Shown here in pieces: positions 1 through 7,397 of a stretch of DNA of 8,797 bases. Each line of letters opens with the position of its first letter. Within the stretch, counting starts at the first letter, position 1. The notes beneath the pieces were generated by a model. The model was not told the origin of the DNA and made no database searches. It saw only the letters and a list, made by a program, of their open reading frames with translations. The stretch covers positions 431-9,227 of the forward strand of contig JAFLCM010000064.1 in assembly GCA_017303565.1 (NCBI GenBank). The letters run 5' to 3'. A program made the translations under genes and the position numbers. The stretch comes from Planctomycetota bacterium (GTDB taxonomy: Bacteria > Planctomycetota > Phycisphaerae > Phycisphaerales > UBA1924).

Positions 1-1056
1 TTCGCCCGCTTCCCCCCGCGCCAGCGGCGCGAACTCGTTGACGCCGATCAAATCATCGCCCGCGTTGCCGTCCACGTTCCCGCTTACCGCGAGCACCGGC
101 GACTGACCGGCGTACTCGTCGCTCACGGGCGCGAACGCGGCCTGGAATCCGCCGCCGGGCAACGGCTGCTGGTCGTTCCGGAACACGCGGATCACGCGCT
201 CCCCGCCCGCCGTCACCACCACCGCCAAGTCAAGGTCGCCGTCGTTGTCGAGGTCGCCCAGCGCGATTGAGCCGGGTTCACTGCCGCACGGCAGGTCGCT
301 CTTGGGTCGGAACCCCGCGCCAGCGCCGGAGAGGTCGTTGTTCAAGAGGATGCTCACGCTGCCCGACCCGGAGTTGCTCACCGCCAGGTCGTTCAGGTCC
401 TTCGGGTTGTCGAGGCCGCCCGGCTCGATGTGCTCCGGCTGCGTGCTGACCGGCAGCACGCGGCTCGGGACCAGCGGCAGCGTCTGCCCCGGCGGTCGGT
501 AGTACACCGCCACCGTGTTGTCGTCGCGGTTCGTCACCGCGAGGTCGAGCGTGTCGTCGTCGGGGTTCAGGTTCGCCGCGGTGATGTCCGACGGCGAGGC
601 CCCCGCCGCCAGCGTGGCGCCCACCGCGAAGCCGCCGCCCGAGTTGTACAGCACCGACACGCTGTCCGACCCCCGGTTCGCCACCGCGAGATCGACCGCA
701 CCGCCCGAGTTGTCGCGCAGCACGCCCGCGACGATCGCCACCGGGTTCGCGCCCACCGCGACGTGCTGCGCCGTCGGCGTCGCGCCACTCCCCGGGTTCA
801 TCAGCACCGTCACGGTGTTCGACCCGAAGTTCGCGACGGCGAGGTCGGGGAGCGCGTCGGCGTTGAACAGGCCGGCGGCGAGCCCGCGCGGCTCAACTCC
901 GGCGTTCAGCGTCACCTGTCCACCCGAGAACCCCGCCCACGCCCCGCCCGGCCCCGTGTTCCCCGCGTTCCGAAGGATCACCACGTTCCCCGCCTGCCCG
1001 CTCGACGCCGACGGCACCGACAACGCGAGGTCCAGGTCGCCGTCACCGTCGAAGTC
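1..1056 (-). repeat. Seven FG-GAP/VCBS beta-propeller blade motifs within the large secreted protein
   Basis: Blade motifs start at residues 954 (DFDGDGDLDLAL), 1016 (LFNADALPDLAV), 1065 (VLRDNSGGAVDLAV), 1115 (NLNPDDDTLDLAV), 1167 (GLDNPKDLNDLAV), 1220 (GDLDNDGDLDLAV) and 1278 (NVDGNAGDDLIGV), so spacing is 49-62 residues. Blades two to five share a second half of the type AVANFGSNTVTVLMN. Only the first and sixth keep a full calcium-loop DxDGD pattern; the others are degenerate. Seven blades could close one propeller, but more could follow beyond the edge. Confidence 0.85.
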
Positions 1057-3915
1057 CGCGAGCGCGGCGTCGTTCGGTACTCCCGCAACGCTGGTCGACG
1101 CGGACGAGAGCAATCCGATGTCCCTCGGTAGCGTGTTGATGACGAGCGAGAGCGTTCCAGCACGCTCACCCGCGTTCGGATAGACGATCCGCATGAAGCG
1201 TCCGGGCAAGCCGGGACAAACCGCCAGGTCGAAGCGTCCCACGACGCTCGCAGCGGACACCACCGCGAACGGCTGGTTTGTCGGGAGGTCTTGCGGCGGA
1301 AAGGGGTACACGCTCGGGTCGGGCGGAGGGGCCTGCTCGACGAGCAGCGTCCCTGCGATTCGAGCCGTGCCTTGAACCTGCAATCGGTCGCCGGTCGGGC
1401 CGATCGGGGGCTCGCCGCCGTGCGATTGCCGGTATGGAAACAGCCGCACCGACATCGCGCCAGCGAGTGTCCGATCCTCGGTCACCTGCCCGAGTTGCTC
1501 AAAGTCGCCGTTCAGCGTGAGCGTGCCCGCACGATCGGCGAGCGTGCCGTCAGGCGCGACCGCTCGCGGCGCCACCGTGCCGAAGTTCACGACCGGACCC
1601 TCGTGAACACCCTCTCCGATCATCGCCCCGTCCTGCAGCAAGAACGTCCCGTAGGTCGACGCGATCACGCCCCCGTTGTCGACCATCACTGAACCGCTGT
1701 TGACTACGAGGAAGAATGGCGTCGTCCAGCGGGAGCCTGTGCCGGAAACTCGAGCAACTCCGACCGAACCGGGTTGATCACCCACCACGGGCGAACGGGT
1801 GAACGCGGTGGCCCCGTCGGTGATCGTGAACGTCCCCTCGCCCGCCTGTCCAACAACGAAGTCCTGCGTGTTGACGCTCAGTTGCGTGCCGGGGTCCGAG
1901 ATCGAGAGCGACGCTCGCGAGCCGGGCGTTCTCGCGATCGAGACCCCGCTCGACACCACGCGCCCATTCTCAACCAGGAGGCCGCCAATCGAACCCACCT
2001 CCGAGTCAACGATCAGCCCCGGGTCGCTCACGTCGGTCAGCGTCAGCGTCCTGCCCATCAGGTTGACGCCCTGTCGGTCATCCGAACTCGTGAGTCGCTT
2101 CAACGACTGATTCTGCGAGAGCGTGATCCAAGGCGTGTCAGTGTTCGTGACCCCCGGCCACCGCGACTGCGCAGGAATGACGGCCTCTTCCGCCACGCCG
2201 GGAACTCCGAAGATCCAGTTCGCCGGATCCGACCAGGAGCCTCCCGCCGGCGCGAGCCACATCCTCGGGTCCGGGCACGTCGGGCAGGTCTGCCCGAACT
2301 CGAAGCACCCTCGGTCTACGCGGGCGGCAACGGCGCTCGAGGCACCGACGCCGCGCAGCACCCTTGGCCGACCATCGACATCGAAGGCTCCGATGCCGAG
2401 CGGCAGCGGATCGGCGGTGCCGCTGTCGATCGCCGGCGATCCCACGCGCAGACGGGGATTGCCCCACGCGGCTTCGCCGACACCCCGCGGGTCGGTCGGC
2501 GTCACGACAAAGAGCGGATCGGCCCCGGAAATGAAAGCCGGGTCCTCCCACGATGACGGCGTCATCTGAACGATGCAAGCACGGAACGCGCTCTGAGGGC
2601 CGGGACCGCCGAACTGGCCCTGAAACGTCGGCGTCGATTCGCCAGGCTTCAGGTTGTTCCAGATTACTGAGTTGTAGACCCTTATCGGATTCGAAGGGTC
2701 GCCCGGGCCGAGTTCCAGGGCGCTCGAACCGATGTTCCCGGCGATCGTCAGGCCTTGGACGATGGGCGACGTCAATGGTGACCCCATCAACGACATCGTC
2801 GGTCGGGCACCGACGTTGCCCACCACGAGGCTGTTCGCGAGGCGCGCCACGGTGTTCGCGTTCGCACTCACCGTGCCGCCGAACGCCGACTCGTTCCCGA
2901 GCAGGGCACATCGGGACATGACGAGGAAGTCGCCGGAGCCGCCGTACATGCCCAGCACCGACTCGCCGTCGGCGCGGTTCTCTCGAAATAGACACGACTC
3001 GAATGAGGCGCCAACGGACGTGAGCGCCACCGCGCCGCCGAAGCCCCATGGCGAGGTGTCGCTCGACCGCAGCGCCGTGTTGCCGATGAACTCGCAGTTC
3101 GTGAACGCGACCGTTCGCTTCGGCGCGTTAGGGTTGTAGTTGACGGAGATGCGCACCGCACCGCCGTAGGCGGCGGACCCCCCCGGCAGGCTCATCGCAC
3201 TGTTGTTCAGGAACAGGCAGTCCCGGAGCGCTGGTACCGCCGTCGCCGGCGCTCCCGCGGCATCGAGTGCCACATACAGCGCTCCGCCCCCCAAGGCCTG
3301 ATTGTCGATGAATCGCACGCGTTCGAGAGTCCACTGATTGCCCCGTGCGAGCAGCCCGGCCCCAACGGAGTTGCTCGGCGAGTCCACCGCGTAACCACCC
3401 GTGATGGTCAGTGTGTCCAGCGTCATTGTCTCGCCGGCCATTGGGCCCTCGAGCGTGTGGTACACCACCTGGTAGCAGTTGTCCGACTTGTTGCCGGCGC
3501 CGTCGTCGCCGTTGAGGTCTCCAGAGAGGATCGTCTCGAACATCGGTCCGCGATCGTCCGGCGAGTTTCCGGAACCCCTGTAGCCGCCGCGGACTATCAG
3601 CCCGCCGCGCACCCAGAAGCGTGCGAATCGGCCGCTCACAGCGGAGTCAGGCCGATAGGTCCCGCCGGCGATTCGTACCTCGATCGCGCGGCCGTTCCCT
3701 TCCGGCGACCCTGCCAGGAACGATGCGCGCTCTAGTCCCGATTCGAGCCGCCTGAACGCGTTGGCCCAAGTGCGACCGTCCTCTGCTTGGCTTTCGCTAG
3801 CCGCGTTGACGTACACGACGAGCGGGCGAACCGGAACCGATTGCCGGGCCATGGCCTCGCCGGTCACGAGGAGCTCGCATCCCAAGACAAGCCAGAGCCT
3901 CGGCACGCTACTCAT
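1..3915 (-). CDS. Large secreted beta-helix / beta-propeller mosaic protein (C-terminus beyond window)
   Basis: One frame is open for 1305 codons from ATG 3915 to the window edge; I read it through and met no stop. The start has a strong ribosome binding site, and the N-terminus resembles a signal peptide (hydrophobic WLVLGCELLV, possible cleavage after AMA at residue 23). Residues about 33-90 (VVYVNAASES, W50ANAF, AGGTYRP) match the usual opening of planctomycete right-handed beta-helix proteins. Helix-like repeats (NCEFIGN, SCLFREN) run to about 420. Residues 465-535 (ADPLFV, GSPAIDSG at 492-499, VDRGCFEFG) match choice-of-anchor Q domains. SWSDPANW (560-567) opens a segment with T5SS/PEP-CTERM-type repeats to about 770. 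From 954 onward are FG-GAP/VCBS blades. No catalytic residues are recognised. Such proteins are usually surface or secreted; binding or adhesion is inference. The anchor, if any, lies outside the window. Confidence 0.9.
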   Translation of the reverse strand, partial: MSSVPRLWLVLGCELLVTGEAMARQSVPVRPLVVYVNAASESQAEDGRTWANAFRRLESGLERASFLAGSPEGNGRAIEVRIAGGTYRPDSAVSGRFARFWVRGGLIVRGGYRGSGNSPDDRGPMFETILSGDLNGDDGAGNKSDNCYQVVYHTLEGPMAGETMTLDTLTITGGYAVDSPSNSVGAGLLARGNQWTLERVRFIDNQALGGGALYVALDAAGAPATAVPALRDCLFLNNSAMSLPGGSAAYGGAVRISVNYNPNAPKRTVAFTNCEFIGNTALRSSDTSPWGFGGAVALTSVGASFESCLFRENRADGESVLGMYGGSGDFLVMSRCALLGNESAFGGTVSANANTVARLANSLVVGNVGARPTMSLMGSPLTSPIVQGLTIAGNIGSSALELGPGDPSNPIRVYNSVIWNNLKPGESTPTFQGQFGGPGPQSAFRACIVQMTPSSWEDPAFISGADPLFVVTPTDPRGVGEAAWGNPRLRVGSPAIDSGTADPLPLGIGAFDVDGRPRVLRGVGASSAVAARVDRGCFEFGQTCPTCPDPRMWLAPAGGSWSDPANWIFGVPGVAEEAVIPAQSRWPGVTNTDTPWITLSQNQSLKRLTSSDDRQGVNLMGRTLTLTDVSDPGLIVDSEVGSIGGLLVENGRVVSSGVSIARTPGSRASLSISDPGTQLSVNTQDFVVGQAGEGTFTITDGATAFTRSPVVGDQPGSVGVARVSGTGSRWTTPFFLVVNSGSVMVDNGGVIASTYGTFLLQDGAMIGEGVHEGPVVNFGTVAPRAVAPDGTLADRAGTLTLNGDFEQLGQVTEDRTLAGAMSVRLFPYRQSHGGEPPIGPTGDRLQVQGTARIAGTLLVEQAPPPDPSVYPFPPQDLPTNQPFAVVSAASVVGRFDLAVCPGLPGRFMRIVYPNAGERAGTLSLVINTLPRDIGLLSSASTSVAGVPNDAALADFDGDGDLDLALSVPSASSGQAGNVVILRNAGNTGPGGAWAGFSGGQVTLNAGVEPRGLAAGLFNADALPDLAVANFGSNTVTVLMNPGSGATPTAQHVAVGANPVAIVAGVLRDNSGGAVDLAVANRGSDSVSVLYNSGGGFAVGATLAAGASPSDITAANLNPDDDTLDLAVTNRDDNTVAVYYRPPGQTLPLVPSRVLPVSTQPEHIEPGGLDNPKDLNDLAVSNSGSGSVSILLNNDLSGAGAGFRPKSDLPCGSEPGSIALGDLDNDGDLDLAVVVTAGGERVIRVFRNDQQPLPGGGFQAAFAPVSDEYAGQSPVLAVSGNVDGNAGDDLIGVNEFAPLARGEAGE
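1600..2000 (-). repeat. T5SS/PEP-CTERM-type beta repeats within the large secreted protein
   Basis: Residues about 640-770 hold degenerate repeats of the form 'V-G-x-x-G-x-G-T-x-T-I-x-x-G-A'. The clearest is VVGQAGEGTFTITDGAT from residue 687. Others are ARTPGSRASLSISDPGTQL, VARVSGTGSRW and VVNSGSVMVDNGG. This is the pattern of repeats associated with autotransporter passenger and PEP-CTERM proteins, which form a beta-solenoid. Boundaries are approximate. Confidence 0.65.
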
Positions 3916-4020
3916 GGTCCACCTCCCATCGAGAAGCCACAACACTCGAAGATAGACGCCGGAGCACCGGGCGCGCGCGAAAAAACAGCCATTCCGGCCC
4001 ACCCCCCTACCATCCCCCCC
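3916..4020. other. Divergent intergenic region
   Basis: These 105 bases separate the divergent start codons of the large secreted protein and hflX, so promoters for both should lie here unless they sit inside coding sequence. I found no convincing -35/-10 pair on either strand. The only weak candidate is TATCTT on the minus strand, without a partner at proper spacing. The hflX side ends in pyrimidine-rich, C-run sequence with no Shine-Dalgarno motif. Confidence 0.5.
3921..3927 (-). promoter_or_regulatory. Ribosome binding site of the large secreted protein gene
   Basis: On the minus strand GGGAGGT lies 5 bases before ATG 3915, a near-ideal anti-SD match. It fixes the start and places the signal-peptide-like segment at the N-terminus. 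Confidence 0.75.
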
Positions 4021-5403
4021 ATGCCCGCCCCCAAAGAGCGCACCGACATCCTCCTGCGGCAGGAGCGGGCCGTCCTTGCCGCCGTTCACTTGCCCGAGTC
4101 CCGCTTCGACACGCGGGACCCCTTGGGCGAACTGCGCTCGCTCGCCGAGACCGCCGGGGCCACCGTCGTCGGCGAACTCACGCAGAACCGCAACGTGCCC
4201 GAGGCCGGCACCTACATGGGCAAGGGCAAGCTCGGCGAACTGAGGGCCATGTGCGCCGAACTGAACGCCGGCGTCGTGATCTTCGACCACGAGCTCAGCC
4301 CCAAGCAGATCGCCGCCATCGAGGAGGCCGTCGAGGTGAAGGTCCTCGACCGCAGCGAGCTGATCCTCGACATCTTCGCCGGGCGCGCCACCACCCACGA
4401 GGCGAAACTCCAGGTCGAACTGGCGCAGCTCCAGTACACCTACCCGCGCCTGAGGGCCATGTGGAGCCACCTCGAGCGGATCGTCGGCCACGGCGGCATC
4501 GGCGGCATCGGCACCCGCGGCCCCGGCGAGCAACAGCTCGAGATCGACCGCCGCCTCGTCCAGCGCCGCACCGTCGCGCTCAAGCGCGAGATCGAGGAGA
4601 TCCAGGCCCGCAAGTCGCGCGAGGTCCGCGCCCGCAACGTCGAGTCCTTCACCGTCGGCATCGTCGGCTACACCAACGCCGGCAAGAGCACCCTCTTCAA
4701 CACCCTCACCGCCGGCGGCGCCTTCGCCAACGACCAGCTCTTCGCCACCCTCGTCACCCGCACCCGCGAGTGGCGCCTCGGCGGCGGGCTGAACGTCATG
4801 CTCTCCGACACCGTCGGCTTCGTCCGCGACCTGCCGACCCACCTCGTCGCCTCCTTCCGAGCAACCCTCGAAGAAGCCACCCACGCCAACCTGCTCCTGG
4901 TGGTCCTCGACGTCTCCGACCCCGCGGCGGAACTGCAATACCAGACCGTCACCGAGACCCTCGACGCGCTCGAGGCCGACGTGCGCCGCATCGACGAGCG
5001 CGCCGGCTTCGACTACACGCCGCCGAGGCGCATCGTCCTGCTCAACAAGGTCGACAAGCTCCGCGACCCCGCGGAACTCCGCCTGTGGGAGGCGCGGCTC
5101 GGCTCCACGAACGGCGAGCGCAACTCCATCCCCTTCTGCGCCACCCGCAAGGACACCCCCGAGCACGACGAACTCGTCGCCCGCGTGCGCTCGCTCGCCG
5201 TCGGGCATGTCGATGAACTCGAGATCACCCTGCCCATGGCCGAGAGCCGCGCCGTGACGCTCATCGAGAAGCAGGGCGAGGTGCTCGAACGCCGCTACGA
5301 CGGGCCGAACGTCGTCCTCCGCGCCCGCCTCGGCAGCCGCCAGGTCGAACGCCTCCGCGCCGGCGGCACGCGCCTAACCGTCCGCCCCGCCGCGGGCGAA
5401 TGA
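4021..5403 (+). CDS. hflX: GTPase HflX, ribosome-splitting/rescue factor
   Basis: The product has 460 residues, normal for HflX, a cytoplasmic GTPase that binds the 50S subunit and splits stalled or stress-inactivated ribosomes. The N-terminal HflX domain (about 13-100) has the conserved TAGATVVGEL and GTYMGKGKLGEL segments. D110RSELILDIFAGRA leads into the middle helical domain with GTRGPGE at 164-170. The GTPase domain shows G1 GYTNAGKST (216-224), G2 around FATL, G3 DTVGF (263-267) and G4 NKVD (342-345). G5 is unusual: CAT at 373-375 where SA-type motifs are typical, and the segment after FATL reads VTRTREW where D is common. ATG 4021 was chosen because conserved sequence begins soon after it and extension upstream gives nonconserved sequence overlapping the divergent gene. 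No Shine-Dalgarno motif precedes it. The next gene starts 190 bases downstream, so an operon is unlikely. Confidence 0.97.
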   Translation: MPAPKERTDILLRQERAVLAAVHLPESRFDTRDPLGELRSLAETAGATVVGELTQNRNVPEAGTYMGKGKLGELRAMCAELNAGVVIFDHELSPKQIAAIEEAVEVKVLDRSELILDIFAGRATTHEAKLQVELAQLQYTYPRLRAMWSHLERIVGHGGIGGIGTRGPGEQQLEIDRRLVQRRTVALKREIEEIQARKSREVRARNVESFTVGIVGYTNAGKSTLFNTLTAGGAFANDQLFATLVTRTREWRLGGGLNVMLSDTVGFVRDLPTHLVASFRATLEEATHANLLLVVLDVSDPAAELQYQTVTETLDALEADVRRIDERAGFDYTPPRRIVLLNKVDKLRDPAELRLWEARLGSTNGERNSIPFCATRKDTPEHDELVARVRSLAVGHVDELEITLPMAESRAVTLIEKQGEVLERRYDGPNVVLRARLGSRQVERLRAGGTRLTVRPAAGE

Positions 5404-5496
5404 GCGGGCACGACTCAATAACCACGCGCCCGGCCCCCCAGCCGACCGAACGGACACCGATTCAACGCCAAAAGAGAATCGATTTCGCCCTTGCTC

Positions 5497-5525
5497 TTGG
5501 TCCTTGCGTATCGGACAAGTAAGGT
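5497..5525 (+). promoter_or_regulatory. Weak candidate sigma70-type promoter
   Basis: TTGGTC (5497-5502) and TAAGGT (5520-5525) are separated by 17 bases, about 70 bases ahead of the start at 5594. Each box is a poor match (TTG kept; three of six in the -10), and the position is the main argument. The 190-base gap holds nothing else I can identify apart from the short palindrome AATCGATT at 5477-5484. Confidence 0.2.
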
Positions 5526-5582
5526 GCGGGGAGCGGCCGACGGCGCGGTGGTTGCCGCCCGCGTGCGCCGATCGTTCCCCGC

Positions 5583-5589
5583 GGGAGAA
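5583..5589 (+). promoter_or_regulatory. Ribosome binding site deciding the start at 5594
   Basis: GGGAGAA lies 4 bases before ATG 5594. This favours 5594 over the in-frame TTG at 5504, which would bury the signal peptide behind 30 extra residues. Confidence 0.6.
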
Positions 5590-5593
5590 AGCC

Positions 5594-7357
5594 ATGGTCC
5601 GTTCATCCTCGAAGACCCGACTTCCCGCGCGCCGCGCCGCCCTCGCGTTGCTCGCCTCGGCGTCACTCGCGTTGGCCCCCGCCGCGAGCGCCCAGCCGCG
5701 CGTGCTCGACGAATCTCCGAGCGTCACGCCCCTGCCGGGAGAGGTCGGCGTCACCGCCGAGCTCGTCGCGACCTATCCCGTGGGCGAGAAGCCCACGCCC
5801 GGCCCGCGCGGCGCCGCGCCCAACGCCGTCTACTCCAACGTCAACAACCCGCTGAACATCGTGTTCCAGAACGGCGGGGCCGCTGGCTCCGGCGCCGCCG
5901 CCATCACCCGCCTCATCGCCGACGACCTCAACCGCACCGCCGGCCCCGGCACCGTCACCTCCATGCGCTTCGCGATCGGCAACGTCTCCACCGGCTCCGT
6001 CACCGCCCGCCCGCGCATCCGCCTCTACCAGAACCAGGTTCCAGCAAACACGCCCGGCGCGATCATCGTCGCATACACCCTCACCCCGATCACCTTGGCC
6101 TCCAACACCATCAGCGTCTACACCTTAGACGTCCCCGCCGTCACGGTGCCGAACACCACCTGGGCGGGCATCACCTTCGACGCCGGCGGCAGCGGCACGG
6201 CCCTTGCCACGCTCTCGCAACTCGACAAGCTCGGTGTCGGCCTGTTCGAGCCGCCGTCGGTCGGCACGTCGGGACCCAACGTGTTCCAGACCACCAGCGC
6301 CGGATCGTTCTCGGGCAACAATCCCTCGGGTTCGGTCTTCCTGTTCGAGAGTTTCGGGTGGGAGCTGCGTTCGCCCCTCGGCGCGTGCTGCTTCTCGAAC
6401 GGGCCCTGCCAACTGCTCGAAGAGACCCCGTGCCTTCAGCAGGGCGGCGCGTTCCTCGGCGTCGGAGCGCCTTGCTCCGCGTGCACGAACGTCCACCCCT
6501 TCAACGAACCGCCCCCGGCGTTCTCGCGCTACCTGCTCGACCAGGTGACCGCGAGCAACCTGAACGCGCCCGCGCTCCCGAAGTACCTCAGCCAGCAGTT
6601 CGCGCTCCCCCCCGCACCCCCCGCGGCCAACAACTCCGCCTACCTCGACGAGTTCATCGTCCCGTACAAGATGGTCGTCACCCGCGCCGACGCGCTCATC
6701 ACCCTCGACACCAGCAACCAGTTCCCCTCGCCCAACGGCTACGTGCTGAGCCTGTTCAGTTCCGTCTCCGCCGCCGCGGGCGACGCCTCGCTCCAGACCA
6801 ACGTCGTGTACACCCAGGGCTACACCGCCCCGGTGTTCCGCGGCGGCGGCGAGTACGAACTGTCCATCAACATCAACAGCAACCCGTGGAACCTCTCGGG
6901 CCTGAAGGTCCGCGTCGACCCCGCCATCGCCGCCAGCGAGTCGGGCGAGCGCGGGCTCCCGCACGGCGGGCTCGTCCTCAACCCCGGCACCTACCACATG
7001 GCCCTGATGTTCCGCGCTTCCGGCTCGTGGGGCAACGGCTTCGTCTCCGACTCCACCCACCAGGACCCGCGCTACCCCGCGAACAACGGCGTGCAGGTGA
7101 ACCCCGGCGGCGGCGTCTTTCCCGGCGTGCAGCGCAACACCAACGCCCCCGCCGCCTACCGCGTCCTCGCCCGCAACTGCCTGGGCGACCTCAACTCCGA
7201 CGGCAGCGTCACGACACCAGACCTCGCGGCGTTCCTGGGCCTGTGGGCCTCGGGCACGCCGGGCGTGATGAGCGCCGCCGACCTGAACCAGGACGGCACC
7301 GTCAACACCGCCGACCTCACCATCTTCCTCGGCGCCTTCGGCCAGGCCTGCCGCTGA
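5594..7357 (+). CDS. Secreted protein with cysteine-rich module and C-terminal dockerin-like (GC-type) domain
   Basis: The product has 587 residues. A clear signal peptide has a basic n-region (K7, R9, R13, R14), a hydrophobic ALALLASASLALA core and cleavage after A33 (AASA|Q). Residues about 45-260 form one beta-rich, low-charge domain, and about 285-520 a second; I recognise no catalytic motif in either. Between them is a six-cysteine module starting at G263 (GACCFSNGPC, then three more cysteines), a short motif known from many planctomycete secreted proteins. The C-terminus has two EF-hand-like calcium loops, D532LNSDGSV and D563LNQDGTV, bracketed by C529 and C586. This fits the GC-type dockerin domain, presumed to anchor or sort exported proteins. 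The receptor is unknown to me. The gene is probably monocistronic and converges with the amidohydrolase-like gene. Function remains unknown. Confidence 0.9.
   Translation: MVRSSSKTRLPARRAALALLASASLALAPAASAQPRVLDESPSVTPLPGEVGVTAELVATYPVGEKPTPGPRGAAPNAVYSNVNNPLNIVFQNGGAAGSGAAAITRLIADDLNRTAGPGTVTSMRFAIGNVSTGSVTARPRIRLYQNQVPANTPGAIIVAYTLTPITLASNTISVYTLDVPAVTVPNTTWAGITFDAGGSGTALATLSQLDKLGVGLFEPPSVGTSGPNVFQTTSAGSFSGNNPSGSVFLFESFGWELRSPLGACCFSNGPCQLLEETPCLQQGGAFLGVGAPCSACTNVHPFNEPPPAFSRYLLDQVTASNLNAPALPKYLSQQFALPPAPPAANNSAYLDEFIVPYKMVVTRADALITLDTSNQFPSPNGYVLSLFSSVSAAAGDASLQTNVVYTQGYTAPVFRGGGEYELSININSNPWNLSGLKVRVDPAIAASESGERGLPHGGLVLNPGTYHMALMFRASGSWGNGFVSDSTHQDPRYPANNGVQVNPGGGVFPGVQRNTNAPAAYRVLARNCLGDLNSDGSVTTPDLAAFLGLWASGTPGVMSAADLNQDGTVNTADLTIFLGAFGQACR
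7178..7354 (+). other. Dockerin-like double calcium-loop domain, cysteine-bracketed
   Basis: Residues 529-587 of the preceding gene's product hold two copies of a DLNxDG(S/T)V calcium loop 31 residues apart, each followed by a T-x-D-L-x-x-F-L-G helix. C529 and C586 flank the unit and could form a disulfide. Duplicated loops followed by helices are the hallmark of dockerin and dockerin-like folds. Confidence 0.8.
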
Positions 7358-7372
7358 GGCGGCCCCGGGTAC

Positions 7373-7391
7373 CCCGCCGGTCCCCGGCGGG
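7373..7391. terminator. GC-rich hairpin between convergent genes, possible bidirectional terminator
   Basis: CCCGCCGG (7373-7380) and CCGGCGGG (7384-7391) form a perfect 8-bp stem with a 3-base loop, inside the 40-base gap between the two convergent stop codons. No T-run follows on either strand, so classical intrinsic termination is uncertain; the placement is the main support. Confidence 0.45.
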
Positions 7392-7397
7392 CCCGAA

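Noticed and set aside
1774..2556. Plus-strand frames opposite the large secreted protein gene
   Set aside because: Antisense shadows with arginine-rich composition. The minus frame carries beta-helix and repeat motifs throughout, so it is the coding one.
2138..3049. A minus-strand frame of about 300 codons within the large secreted protein gene
   Set aside because: It is another frame of the same strand as the 1305-codon gene, arginine-rich, and without recognisable motifs.
3787..4020. N-terminal extension of HflX from a TTG at 3787
   Set aside because: The 78 extra residues show no similarity to HflX, overlap the start of the divergent gene by more than 120 bases, and have no ribosome binding site.
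4251..5216. A plus-strand frame of about 320 codons inside hflX
   Set aside because: Arg/Pro/His-rich low-complexity product in the +1-type shadow of a gene with certain identity.
5538..5570. GC-rich self-complementary leader sequence before the dockerin-like gene, considered as a riboswitch or attenuator
   Set aside because: The stems are only 4-5 bp with irregular loops, as expected by chance at this GC content, and no known riboswitch motif is visible.
5504..5593. N-terminal extension of the dockerin-like protein from TTG 5504
   Set aside because: It would place 30 hydrophilic residues in front of a clear signal peptide, while ATG 5594 has a well-spaced ribosome binding site.
6125..7060. 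A minus-strand frame of about 310 codons opposite the dockerin-like protein gene
   Set aside because: The composition (Gly/Arg/Val/Glu-rich) is that of an antisense GC shadow. The plus frame has a signal peptide and a recognised C-terminal domain.
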